A stretch of DNA of 64,000 nucleotides from Pseudomonas sp. NBRC 111124 (GTDB lineage: Bacteria > Pseudomonadota > Gammaproteobacteria > Pseudomonadales > Pseudomonadaceae), in contig NZ_BCBA01000027.1 in the NCBI RefSeq assembly GCF_001320245.1, positions 124,001-188,000 on the forward strand, read 5' to 3'. Numbering within the stretch: the first letter of the stretch is position 1; every line of letters begins with the position of its first letter. The notes under the pieces were generated by a model. The model did no database searches. It saw only the letters and a list, made by a program, of their open reading frames with translations, and was not told the origin of the DNA. The position numbers and the translations under genes were made by a program. Positions 17,378 to 25,990 of this stretch are shown here, in pieces.

Positions 17378-18076
17378 ATGGATACCTCCCCTGCCAAACG
17401 CAGCCACAGCCGCGCCCACGACCTGGTATCGAGCCTGACCCAGCAAATCCTGCTGGGCACCTTCAAGCCGGGCGACAAGTTGCCATCGGAGAACACCCTG
17501 GTACGCGAGCATGGCGTCAGCCGCACCGTGGTCCGCGAAGCGCTGTCGAAGTTGCAGGCCTCAGGCCTGGTGGAGCCGCGCCACGGCATCGGCACCTTCG
17601 TGATGGAGCGCCAGGGCCATGCGGGTTTGCGGGTGGGGGCGGAAAATGCCGCGAGCGTGCGCGACCTGCTGGAGCTGCGCATCGGCCTGGAGGGCCAGGC
17701 GGCGGCCCTGGCCGCCGTGCGCCGCAGCGACGAGCACCTGGCACGCATGCGCAAGGCGCTGGATGACTATCAAGACCTGGCGGCTGCCGGCGACAGCTGC
17801 ATCGAGGCAGACCGGCGTTTTCACCTGTTGATCGCCGAGGCCACCGGCAACCTGTATTTCAGCGAGATGATGGCGCAACTGGGCAACGGGCTGATCCCGC
17901 GTAACCGCATGGCCCTGGCCGAGCGCACCGGAGCCAAGCTGGCGCGGCAGGCGTATTTGGCCAACCTTGAGCACGAGGCGATCCTCAATGCCATCCGCCG
18001 GCAGGACCCGGATGCAGCGCGGGCAGCGATCTGCCTGCACCTGTCCAACAGCCGCGATCGCCTGCTGCCGGACTAG
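17378..18076 (+). CDS. FadR-subfamily GntR transcriptional regulator
   Basis: A 232-residue regulator. The GntR winged helix (about 10-78) has PGDKLPSENTLVREHGVSRTVVREAL and the wing RHGIGTFV. The C-terminal all-helical FCD domain (about 90-225) has the metal-ligand positions typical of this fold (D and H residues in EADRRFHLLIAEA and NLEHEAILNAI). It is divergent from the permease-gudD operon and is flanked by two palindromes matching the family's operator, so it most likely controls glucarate use, with a sugar acid as effector (inference). Confidence 0.9.
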   Translation: MDTSPAKRSHSRAHDLVSSLTQQILLGTFKPGDKLPSENTLVREHGVSRTVVREALSKLQASGLVEPRHGIGTFVMERQGHAGLRVGAENAASVRDLLELRIGLEGQAAALAAVRRSDEHLARMRKALDDYQDLAAAGDSCIEADRRFHLLIAEATGNLYFSEMMAQLGNGLIPRNRMALAERTGAKLARQAYLANLEHEAILNAIRRQDPDAARAAICLHLSNSRDRLLPD

Positions 18077-18095
18077 GGGCCGCTCTCGTTGAATA

Positions 18096-19106
18096 TCACC
18101 AGGTCAGGCAGATCTTGCCGAAATGCCGGTTGCTCTCCTGATAGCGGAACGCCTCGACGATCTGCTCCAGCTCGAAGTGCTTGTCCACCACTGGCCGCAA
18201 GCCATTGGCATCGATCGCCCGCACCATCGCCTGCTGCTGCGCACGGCTGCCCACCAGCACCCCTTGCAGGCGGATCTGCCGCACCAGTGCCTGCACCAGC
18301 GGCAGCTGCCCGGCCACGCCGGTAAGGATGCCGATCAGTGACACATGCCCGCCGATGCGCGCGGCGATCATCGACTGTTCCAGGGTCGCCGGCCCACCCA
18401 CTTCGATCACATGATCGACGCCGCGATTGCCAGTCAGCTCCCGCGCCTTCTCACCCCAAGCTGGGGTGCTCTTGTAGTTGATCAGATGGTCTGCGCCGAG
18501 CGCTTTCAGGCGTTCGAGCTTGGCGTCGCTGGACGACGTGGCGATGACCGTGGCACCGGCCAGCTTGGCGAACTGCAGGGCGAAGATCGACACGCCGCCG
18601 GTGCCCTGCACCAGCACCGTGTCGCCGGGCTTGAGGTGGTCATCGCTCATCAATGTGCGCCAGGCGGTGAGGCCCGCCGTGGTCAGGGTCGCAGCCTCGG
18701 CGTGGCTGAACCCCTGGGGTGCCAGCGTGAACGATGTGGCCGAAGCCGTTACCTGTTCGCGGGCATAACCATCGATGCCATCGCCAGGCACCCGGCCAAA
18801 GCCTTCGACATTGGCCTGGCCGTCGAGCCAGTCGGGGAAGAAGGTGCTGACCACGTTGTCGCCGACCTTGAACTCGGTCACGCCCGTACCGACCGCGACC
18901 ACTTCTCCGGCACCGTCGGCCATGGGAATGCGCCGCTCGCTCGGGCCCCACATGCCGCTGACCACAGCGAAGTCGTGGTAGTTGAGGGAGCTGGCGTGCA
19001 GCTGCACGGTGATCTCGCCGGCCTTGGGCGCTGGCGCCTCGCAGGTGCCGACTTCGACTTTGTCGTAGCCGCCGCCGGGTTGCACGTAGATGGCCTTGCT
19101 GGTCAT
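18096..19106 (-). CDS. Zinc-independent quinone oxidoreductase/alcohol dehydrogenase (MDR superfamily)
   Basis: A 336-residue medium-chain reductase with an N-terminal GroES-like fold (about 25-120) and a Rossmann domain with VLVQGTGGVSIFALQFAKLAGA. The zinc-binding cysteines of classical alcohol dehydrogenases are absent, which points to an NAD(P)H:quinone or enone reductase. The start MTSKAIYV has GGAG eight bases upstream. Substrate unknown. Confidence 0.85.
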   Translation of the reverse strand: MTSKAIYVQPGGGYDKVEVGTCEAPAPKAGEITVQLHASSLNYHDFAVVSGMWGPSERRIPMADGAGEVVAVGTGVTEFKVGDNVVSTFFPDWLDGQANVEGFGRVPGDGIDGYAREQVTASATSFTLAPQGFSHAEAATLTTAGLTAWRTLMSDDHLKPGDTVLVQGTGGVSIFALQFAKLAGATVIATSSSDAKLERLKALGADHLINYKSTPAWGEKARELTGNRGVDHVIEVGGPATLEQSMIAARIGGHVSLIGILTGVAGQLPLVQALVRQIRLQGVLVGSRAQQQAMVRAIDANGLRPVVDKHFELEQIVEAFRYQESNRHFGKICLTW

Positions 19107-19165
19107 GACTGAGGCTCCATTCAGAGAAAGACTGGGGTTCAGCATAGCCAGTGAAGCCACAAGCA

Positions 19166-19756
19166 TCAGCCCAGAAGCACCTGCAATGCCCGGCAATCCG
19201 CCGCATGCCAATCCACCAGCTCCGGCCACGGGTTGTCCGGCAGGTTCACCAGCACCGTGCGCGCCCCTGCGGCCCGTCCACAATCGAGGTCAAAGCGGTA
19301 ATCCCCGACCATCACCAGCTCGCTGGGCGCTACGCCCCAGGCGCTGGCAATCTTCAACAGCCCATCCGGGCTCGGCTTCGGCTGCGCCTCATCGCGCCCG
19401 AGAATGTGCTCGACCTGAAAGCAATCCGCCAGGCCGATCGCTTCCAGCGTCACGTGCGCCAGCTCCCGCGCATTGCGGGTCAGGATGCCGAGCCGGCAAC
19501 CGCGCTCCGCTAGCTCACGCACCAGCTCCACCGCCCCGGTGGCCGCAGTCGAAGCAATCGCCAGGTCGCGCTCATGCTCCAGCAGCCAGGCATGCTTGGC
19601 TGCCGCTTCCGCTGCCGGCAGCGCCGCCAGGTGGGTGAGGATGTCGTGCTCCGCCGGGATGTCCAGGGCTACCCGGATGGCGGCAAAATCGTGCACCGCC
19701 ACGGTCAGGGTGCCGTCCATGTCGAACACCCAGTTACGGATCTCGCCCAGGTTCAT
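19166..19756 (-). CDS. HAD-superfamily phosphatase (HAD-IA type)
   Basis: A 196-residue hydrolase. The nucleophile motif is FDMDGTLT (D11 and D13), the second motif is the T in ILTRNA, and the last is VMVGDYRFDLDCGRAAG. These are the phosphoglycolate-phosphatase-like HAD motifs; the true substrate is unknown. The start overlaps the stop of tesB by ATGA, so the two genes are translationally coupled. Confidence 0.87.
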   Translation of the reverse strand: MNLGEIRNWVFDMDGTLTVAVHDFAAIRVALDIPAEHDILTHLAALPAAEAAAKHAWLLEHERDLAIASTAATGAVELVRELAERGCRLGILTRNARELAHVTLEAIGLADCFQVEHILGRDEAQPKPSPDGLLKIASAWGVAPSELVMVGDYRFDLDCGRAAGARTVLVNLPDNPWPELVDWHAADCRALQVLLG

Positions 19757-20622
19757 GCCCAGTCCTTGCGGTGACGAATCAGGCCTTCCTGGGTCGACGA
19801 TGCCACCAGCTGGCCGGCGCGGTTGAAGATGCTGCCGCGGCAGAAGCCACGGGCATTGCCGGCCCACGGGCTGTCGGTGGCGTACAGCAGCCACTCATCG
19901 GCGCGCAGGTTGCGGTGGAACCACAGCGAATGGTCGAGGCTGGCGATCTGCATGTCGCGCTGCCACACCGACTTGCCATGGGGCAGCAGCGACGTGGTCA
20001 GCAGGCCGAAGTCGGAGGCGTAGGCCAGCAGGTACTTGTGCAGTGCAGGCACGTCAGGGAGTGTGCCGTCGGCGCGGAACCAGGCGTACTTCACCGGGTC
20101 GCCAGGCTGCGGGTTGAACGGGTCGCGCTCGGTCACCGGGCGGATTTCGATCGGCTTGGCGCACAGCACCTTGTCGCGGATGCGCTCGGGCAGCTTGTCG
20201 GCATGGGCACTGGCCAGCTCGACTTCGGTCGCCAGGTTTTCCGGGCCGACCACATCGGGCATCTGCACCTGATGCTCGAAGCCTTCCTCGTCGTACTGGA
20301 ACGACGCGCTGCAGGTGAAGATCGGCTGGCCCTTCTGGATCGCCGTCACCCGACGGGTGCTGAAGCTGCCGCCGTCACGCACGCGGTCGACCGAATACAC
20401 CACCGGCAGGCTGGCATCGCCCGGGCGCAGGAAGTAACCGTGCAGCGAATGCACGTGGCGCGCATCCTCGACCGTCTGGCTGGCAGCCGACAGCGACTGG
20501 CCCAGCACCTGGCCACCGTACAGCTGGCGGAAGCCCAGGTCCTGGCTGCGGCCACGGAACAGGTTCTCCTCGATCGACTCGAGGCTCAACAGGTCGACCA
20601 GGTCGTCCAACACATGACTCAT
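19753..20622 (-). CDS. tesB: Acyl-CoA thioesterase II
   Basis: A 289-residue double-hotdog thioesterase that hydrolyses medium- and long-chain acyl-CoA. Typical stretches are FRGRSQDLGFRQLYGGQVLGQ, VHSLHGYFLRPGD and ASLDHSLWFHR, the last carrying the catalytic aspartate, with the downstream S/T and Q of the TesB triad in the last third. AGGAG lies eight bases before the chosen ATG. It precedes the HAD phosphatase with a four-base overlap. Confidence 0.92.
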   Translation of the reverse strand: MSHVLDDLVDLLSLESIEENLFRGRSQDLGFRQLYGGQVLGQSLSAASQTVEDARHVHSLHGYFLRPGDASLPVVYSVDRVRDGGSFSTRRVTAIQKGQPIFTCSASFQYDEEGFEHQVQMPDVVGPENLATEVELASAHADKLPERIRDKVLCAKPIEIRPVTERDPFNPQPGDPVKYAWFRADGTLPDVPALHKYLLAYASDFGLLTTSLLPHGKSVWQRDMQIASLDHSLWFHRNLRADEWLLYATDSPWAGNARGFCRGSIFNRAGQLVASSTQEGLIRHRKDWA

Positions 20623-20712
20623 CGGGGGTTCTCCTAGCAAGGCATCACAGCTCTACGGCGCTCTCAGGTGGGAAATGATACAGGGTTTGTCATTGACGCC
20701 GTGCATGCCGGC

Positions 20713-21285
20713 TCATTCAGTGCGCAGGGTCTGCTCCCAATGTGCGCGGTCAATGCGATACAGCACGTGAGGGCGCAACGGGTGGCCGATGGGCAGGCGG
20801 GGGTGGTCGAAGCTGCCATTGGCGTCCTGGACCATGCCAATGGCCTGCATGACTTTCTGCGACGGCAAGTTGCTCTCGCTAGTGAACGACACCACCTCTT
20901 CGACGCGCAATTGGGCGAAAGCACAACGCAGGCAGGTCCACGCCGCCTCGCTGGCAAATCCCAGGCCCCAATGGCGCAGGGCCAGGCGCCAGCCGATCTC
21001 CACCGCTGGGGCAAAGGGCGCATCGAAGTTGACGTTGAGCAGCCCCGTCATGCCGATGAAGGCTCCACTGTCCTTGCGCTCCAGGGCCCACAGTCCAAAG
21101 CCGTATTCGTTGAAGTGCCCACGAATCCTGCCGATCAGCGCTGCTGCTTCCAGCCGCGTCATCGGCGCCGGGAAATAGCGCATCACTTGGGGGTCGGCAC
21201 ACATCGCGGCGAATTCGCGCAGGTCGTCATCGTGCCATTGACGCAACACCAGGCGTGCGCTTTCCAGGTGGAGGATGGGGGTCAT
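20713..21285 (-). CDS. GNAT acetyltransferase, RimJ/RimL type
   Basis: A 190-residue GNAT protein. It begins LHLESARLVLRQWHDDDL, and the acetyl-CoA region is EIGWRLALRHWGLGFASEA, followed by SFTSESNLPSQKVMQAIGM. Such enzymes acetylate N termini of ribosomal proteins or small amines; no substrate is indicated. CGGAG precedes the selected ATG (MTPILHL), which is preferred over an in-frame ATG ten codons earlier. Confidence 0.87.
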   Translation of the reverse strand: MTPILHLESARLVLRQWHDDDLREFAAMCADPQVMRYFPAPMTRLEAAALIGRIRGHFNEYGFGLWALERKDSGAFIGMTGLLNVNFDAPFAPAVEIGWRLALRHWGLGFASEAAWTCLRCAFAQLRVEEVVSFTSESNLPSQKVMQAIGMVQDANGSFDHPRLPIGHPLRPHVLYRIDRAHWEQTLRTE

Positions 21286-21452
21286 GGGGCAAGCTCCGGT
21301 TTTGCGCTGTGGCATTCATCAGCGTAGGCCCGGCCAGGTTTTTCACGCAACTGGCGGCGCACGGAATGCAATTTTCACAACCCCTTCACCGGCCTCCGAC
21401 AGACGGCTGCGCACACTACCGCCAAACCACCGCCGCGCCATTGGAGTGACGC

Positions 21453-22139
21453 ATGCAACCGAGCAACGCCCTGGGCCATCCCGCCATCCACGCCCGTCGC
21501 AAGCGACGCATGTCACGCAAAGCCCTTGGTGCCGCTCTCGGCCTGTGCATGGTCATCGCGGCGGTGACCACCTGGCTGGCGACGAGGACCCATATCGTGG
21601 ACCTTGGCAATGAGCGACAGTTGAACGAAAGCGGCCTGCTGCAAGACTGGGCCGATGGTGCGGTGATCGTGATGATCCGCCATGCCGAACGCTGCGACAG
21701 CGCGCCCGGCCCGTGCCTGAACGACCCTACCGGCATCACCGTGGCCGGCAGCGAGGCTGCCACCCGGGTAGGCCAAGGGTTGAAGCAACTGGGCCTGGGC
21801 AATGCCGATCTGCTCGCCAGCCCCAAAGTGCGCACCCAGCAGACCGCGCACTTTATCCTTGGCCAGGCCGTGGTGAGCGAAGCCTGGCTGGAAAGCTGCG
21901 ACAATCAGTTCGCCAGTGAGGCATTGGCGCGTAAGCGTGCCGGGCACAACCTGGTGTTGGTCACCCACAATGGCTGTATCGACCATTTCGCCCGTCAGCA
22001 GCGTGTGGCCGGTGGCGAGCGCGAGAGCAACTACGCCAGCGCGCTGTTCGTTTCGGTGGACGCCAATGGCAAGGCACGGATCCTCGGCCGTTTGAACGAG
22101 CCGGATTGGCAACGCGTATTGGCCAGCGTGGGGAAATAA
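21453..22139 (+). CDS. Membrane-anchored histidine phosphatase
   Basis: A 228-residue protein with a basic N terminus and one hydrophobic helix (about 24-43), then a phosphoglycerate-mutase-like domain. The catalytic motif is MIRHAERC, with the second histidine in VTHNGCIDH. The domain would sit in the periplasm. Similarity is to the Ais/LPS heptose-phosphate phosphatase branch, but the substrate is not established. It precedes the deacetylase gene by 38 bases. Confidence 0.82.
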   Translation: MQPSNALGHPAIHARRKRRMSRKALGAALGLCMVIAAVTTWLATRTHIVDLGNERQLNESGLLQDWADGAVIVMIRHAERCDSAPGPCLNDPTGITVAGSEAATRVGQGLKQLGLGNADLLASPKVRTQQTAHFILGQAVVSEAWLESCDNQFASEALARKRAGHNLVLVTHNGCIDHFARQQRVAGGERESNYASALFVSVDANGKARILGRLNEPDWQRVLASVGK

Positions 22140-22177
22140 CTGGCAAGATCAGCGCTGGCCCCGATTGCGAAGTCCCC

Positions 22178-23092
22178 ATGCCGTTGCCGCTGATCTACCA
22201 CGAAGACTACAGCCCGGAATTCCCTGCCGAGCACCGCTTTCCCATGGACAAGTTCCGCCTGCTGCGCGACCACCTGGTGGGCAGCGGGCTGACCACCGAC
22301 CAGGCCCTGCTGCGCCCGGACATCTGCCCCAACGATATCCTCGCTCTGGCCCATGACCGCAGCTACATCGAGCGCTACATGAACGGCGAGCTGTCCCGCG
22401 AGGACCAGCGCCGCCTCGGCCTGCCCTGGAGCGAAGCCCTGGCCCGGCGTACCGTGCGTGCGGTGGGCGGCTCGTTGCTGACCGCCGAAATGGCGCTGCA
22501 GCATGGCATCGCCTGCCACCTGGCCGGCGGCACCCACCACGCCCACTACGACCACCCGGCCGGCTTCTGCATCTTCAATGACCTGGCAGTGATCAGCCGC
22601 TACCTGCTCGAAGCAGGCCGCGTGCACCGGGTGCTGATCTTCGACTGCGATGTGCACCAGGGCGACGGTACCGCGCGCATCCTCCACGACACCCCTGACG
22701 CCATCACCGTATCCCTGCATTGCGAACAAAACTTCCCGGCGCGCAAGGCCCACAGTGACTGGGACATTCCCCTGCCACGCGGCATGGGCGACACGGCGTA
22801 CTTGAAGGTGGTGGAAGATGCGCTGAGCTATCTGCTGCCGCTGTATCAACCCGACCTGGTGCTGTACGACGCTGGCGTCGATGTGCACAAGGACGATGCC
22901 TTGGGCTACCTGCAACTCACCGACCAGGGCCTGGCGGCGCGTGACGAGTTGGTGATGCGCCACTGCCTTGGCCGCGATATCCCGATGGTCGGCGTGATCG
23001 GTGGCGGCTACAGCAAGGACCGTGAAGCCTTGGCCAGGCGCCACGGCATTCTCCACCACAGCGCAGCACGGGTTATGGGTTGTTCACAATGA
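22178..23092 (+). CDS. Histone-deacetylase-family zinc amidohydrolase
   Basis: A 304-residue protein of the arginase/deacetylase fold. The active site is visible as GGTHHAHYDHPAGFC (tandem histidines), DCDVHQGDG (zinc Asp and His) and YDAGVDVHKDDALG (second zinc Asp). It resembles bacterial HDAC proteins close to class IV (HDAC11-like). In bacteria such enzymes deacetylate small molecules, polyamines or proteins; the target is unknown. MPLPLIYHEDYS is the family start. Confidence 0.88.
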   Translation: MPLPLIYHEDYSPEFPAEHRFPMDKFRLLRDHLVGSGLTTDQALLRPDICPNDILALAHDRSYIERYMNGELSREDQRRLGLPWSEALARRTVRAVGGSLLTAEMALQHGIACHLAGGTHHAHYDHPAGFCIFNDLAVISRYLLEAGRVHRVLIFDCDVHQGDGTARILHDTPDAITVSLHCEQNFPARKAHSDWDIPLPRGMGDTAYLKVVEDALSYLLPLYQPDLVLYDAGVDVHKDDALGYLQLTDQGLAARDELVMRHCLGRDIPMVGVIGGGYSKDREALARRHGILHHSAARVMGCSQ

Positions 23093-23105
23093 CTGTGGAA
23101 CCGCT

Positions 23106-23705
23106 TGTGGATAACCTGCGGGAAAGGCGCTGCAGCCCTTAACCCGCCTGGCTTGCAGAGAACTGATCAATTTTTGAACAGTGCTTCCGCTAGCACTCCT
23201 GCGCTAGAATGTGCGGTCTTTTCCACAGCCTGCTGCCTACCATGCCAGATAAATCCCTCGCTTCCCCTCCCCTGGCCGTCGTGATCGGCGGCGGCCCTGC
23301 CGGCCTGATGGCCGCAGAAGCCATGGCCCAGGCGGGCCTGGCGGTGGAAGTGTTCGACGCCATGCCTTCTGTGGGCCGCAAGTTCCTGTTGGCCGGCGTC
23401 GGCGGCATGAACATTACCCACTCAGAAGCTTATCCACAGTTCGTTTCGCGCTATGCCGAGCGTGAGGACCAGCTTGACGGATTGCTGCGCGACTTCGATG
23501 CCGAGGCGCTGCGCCAGTGGATTCATGGGCTGGGGATAGAAACCTTTGTCGGTACCTCGGGCCGGGTGTTCCCGACCGGCATGAAAGCCGCGCCGCTGCT
23601 GCGCGCCTGGCTGAAGCGCCTGCGTGACAACGGTGTAGTTATCCACACCCGCCATCGTTGGCTGGGCTGGAATGCCGACGGAAGCTTGCAGATCGCTTAT
23701 CCACA
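23106..23705. promoter_or_regulatory. Cluster of consensus DnaA boxes
   Basis: Four perfect TTATCCACA boxes occur in 600 bases: 23106-23114 (minus orientation), 23430-23438, 23639-23647 and 23697-23705. Near matches with one change lie at 23219-23227, 23814-23822, 23880-23888 and 24078-24086. The first precedes and the others lie inside the flavoprotein gene. A random 9-mer on both strands is expected well under once in this span. A titration or origin-regulation site is possible but not shown. Confidence 0.5.
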
Positions 23706-24483
23706 GGGTGAATTGCAGGTCAAGGCCGACGCTGTGGTGCTGGCCCTCGGTGGGGCCAGCTGGGCAAGGCTGGGCTCTGATGGCGCCTGGCAGCCACTGC
23801 TGGCCGAGCGTGCTGTGGATATCTCGCCGCTGCGGCCGAGCAACTGCGGTTTCGAGGTGGAAGGCTGGAGCCAGCTGCTTGTGGACAAGTTCGCGGGGGC
23901 ACCGCTGAAGAATATTGCTTTGAGCGTGCCGGGCATGGCGCCGCGCAAAGGGGAGTTCATCCTCACGGCCCAAGGCGTCGAAGGCAGCCTGGTGTATGCA
24001 TGGTCGGCGCAGCTGCGCCAGGCCATCGAGCATGAGGGGCACGCCAGGCTGTTGCTCGATCTGCTGCCAGACAAGCCTGTGGACAAGATTGCCCAGGCGC
24101 TGGCCAAGCCGCGCGGGTCACGTTCGATGGCCAAGCATCTGCACAGTCAGTTGGGCATCGATGGAGTCAAGGCGGGGTTGCTGCGGGAGCTGACGGATCA
24201 GGCGACGTTTGCCGATCCTCAGGCGCTCGCGCGGGCGATCAAGGCTTTGGCGATCACGCTGGTACGAACGCGTCCGCTGGATGAAGCGATCAGCAGTGCC
24301 GGTGGCGTGCGTTTCGAAGGGCTGGATGAAGGGCTGATGGTTCGCCGGATGCCGGGGGTGTTCTGTGCGGGCGAGATGCTGGACTGGGAGGCGCCGACCG
24401 GGGGGTATCTGCTGACGGCGTGCTTTGCCACTGGATTGCGGGCGGGGCGAGCCGTGGTGGATTGGCTGGCGCGGTCTGCCTGA
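23242..24483 (+). CDS. FAD-dependent oxidoreductase, HI0933/YhiN family
   Basis: A 413-residue flavoprotein. The FAD-binding N terminus is VVIGGGPAGLMAAEAM (GxGxxG), followed by GRKFLLAGVGGMNITHSE, a signature of the HI0933 family, and a C-terminal second FAD contact at GVFCAGEMLDWEAPTGGY. The reaction is unknown; a close subfamily is annotated TIGR03862. Its coding sequence contains several consensus DnaA boxes. Confidence 0.87.
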   Translation: MPDKSLASPPLAVVIGGGPAGLMAAEAMAQAGLAVEVFDAMPSVGRKFLLAGVGGMNITHSEAYPQFVSRYAEREDQLDGLLRDFDAEALRQWIHGLGIETFVGTSGRVFPTGMKAAPLLRAWLKRLRDNGVVIHTRHRWLGWNADGSLQIAYPQGELQVKADAVVLALGGASWARLGSDGAWQPLLAERAVDISPLRPSNCGFEVEGWSQLLVDKFAGAPLKNIALSVPGMAPRKGEFILTAQGVEGSLVYAWSAQLRQAIEHEGHARLLLDLLPDKPVDKIAQALAKPRGSRSMAKHLHSQLGIDGVKAGLLRELTDQATFADPQALARAIKALAITLVRTRPLDEAISSAGGVRFEGLDEGLMVRRMPGVFCAGEMLDWEAPTGGYLLTACFATGLRAGRAVVDWLARSA

Positions 24484-24490
24484 TTGATTG

Positions 24491-24598
24491 CCGGGGCTGC
24501 TTCGCAGCCCTTTCGCGACACAAGGCCGCTCCTACAGGGAGTCGCGTGCCCTTGTAGGAGCGGCCTTGTGTCGCGAAAGGGCCGCAAAGCGGCCCCAA
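24491..24598. repeat. Paired REP element, copy 3 (CGCGACACAAGGCC subtype)
   Basis: A long imperfect inverted repeat between the convergent flavoprotein and rhlE genes. The arms carry CGCGACACAAGGCCGCTCCTACA and its complement. The inner CGCTCCTACA is shared with the other REP copies, but the stem base differs (ACACAAGG instead of GGGCAAGC). Confidence 0.85.
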
Positions 24599-24603
24599 GG
24601 ATC

Positions 24604-25935
24604 TCAAGGTTTGCGCTTGCGCGGCCCGCCGTTGAAGCTCGGCACCTTGCGCACGGCCTTCACCGCTGGCTCGGCAGCACCCGCTTCGGTGCTGTCCATC
24701 CAACGCCCCAGGCCACGCTTGGCACTGTTCTCTTTGGGCTTCTTCGGTTTCTTCGGCTTCTTCACAACCTGGCCACTGGCATCGGTCAACGGTACCCGGT
24801 GCTCGGGGATGAAGTCAGGCTCTTCATGGCGCGGCAGGGTCTGCCGGGTCAGCACTTCAATTGCCGACAGCATCTGCACTTCGTCCGCGCACACCAGCGA
24901 GATCGCCTCGCCCTTGTTGCCGGCCCGGCCGGTGCGGCCAATGCGGTGCACATAGTCCTCGGCCACGATTGGCAGGTCGAGGTTGACCACCAGCGGCAGG
25001 TCGTCGATGTCCAGGCCACGGGCCGCGACATCGGTCGCCACCAGCACCTGGATCTCCCGCGCCTTGAAGCTGTCCAGCGCGCGCTGGCGGGTGGCCTGCG
25101 GGCGGTCGCCGTGGATGCCATCGGCATTCACCCCTTCAGCCAGCAAGCGCTCGACCAGCTGATCGACGCCATTGCGGGTCTTCGCGAACACCAGCACCTG
25201 CTTCCAGCGCTGCTTGCGTAGCAGGTGCATGAACAAGTCGGCCTTGCGCTTTTTATCCACAGGCACCAGCCACTGCTTGACCGTGGTCGCGGCGGCGTTG
25301 CGCGGGCTGACTTCAATGCTCAGCGGATCGTTCAGGGCCAGGCCGGCGAGCATGCGGATCTGCTCGGAGAAGGTGGCGGAGAACAGCAGCGTCTGGCGCT
25401 TGCGCGGCAAGGCGGCGTACACCGATTGCAGTTCCTCAGCAAAACCCAGATCGAGCATGCGGTCGGCTTCGTCAAGCACCAGGGTCTGCACCTGGTTGAA
25501 CTTCACCGCGTTCTGACGGAACAGGTCGAGCAAACGACCAGGCGTTGCGACCAGCAGGTCGACGCCACGGCGCAGGCGCATCATCTGCGGGTTGATGCTC
25601 ACACCGCCGTACACCGCGTAGGTGCTCAGCGGCAGGTTCTCGGCATACTCGCGCACGTTGTTGTGCACCTGCTCGGCCAGCTCGCGGGTCGGCACCAGCA
25701 CCAGTGCGCGGATCGAGTTGCTGGCGACCTTCTCACCCTCCAGGGCCAGGCGCTGCAGCACCGGCAGGGCAAAACCGGCGGTCTTGCCGGTGCCGGTCTG
25801 GGCCGCGGCCATCAGGTCACGGCCGGCCAGCACGGCAGGGATGGCCTTGGCCTGGACCGGGGTCGGGGTGGTGTAGTCCAGCTGCTGCAAGGCGCGCAGC
25901 AACGGTTCGATCAGGCCGAGTTGGGCGAAATTCAT
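24604..25935 (-). CDS. rhlE: DEAD-box ATP-dependent RNA helicase
   Basis: A 443-residue helicase. Motifs in order: Q motif (PTPVQAKAIP), I AAQTGTGKT, Ia PTRELAEQ, II DEADRMLDLGF, III SAT, V and VI ending HRIGRTGRAG. The C-terminal tail (about 375-443) is basic and Lys/Pro-rich, as in RhlE, and would bind RNA. RhlE proteins act in ribosome assembly and RNA decay. A REP pair follows the stop codon. Confidence 0.9.
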   Translation of the reverse strand: MNFAQLGLIEPLLRALQQLDYTTPTPVQAKAIPAVLAGRDLMAAAQTGTGKTAGFALPVLQRLALEGEKVASNSIRALVLVPTRELAEQVHNNVREYAENLPLSTYAVYGGVSINPQMMRLRRGVDLLVATPGRLLDLFRQNAVKFNQVQTLVLDEADRMLDLGFAEELQSVYAALPRKRQTLLFSATFSEQIRMLAGLALNDPLSIEVSPRNAAATTVKQWLVPVDKKRKADLFMHLLRKQRWKQVLVFAKTRNGVDQLVERLLAEGVNADGIHGDRPQATRQRALDSFKAREIQVLVATDVAARGLDIDDLPLVVNLDLPIVAEDYVHRIGRTGRAGNKGEAISLVCADEVQMLSAIEVLTRQTLPRHEEPDFIPEHRVPLTDASGQVVKKPKKPKKPKENSAKRGLGRWMDSTEAGAAEPAVKAVRKVPSFNGGPRKRKP

Positions 25936-25990
25936 GGCAATACCGTCAGGGGGTTCAGCGAAGGCGGCAAGTTTACCGCATCACCCCTGG

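Noticed and set aside
15766..17754. N-terminal extension of the diacid permease to 662 residues
   Set aside because: The extension runs through the operator region and the regulator gene; the GTG at 17118 with GGGAG upstream gives the normal family length.
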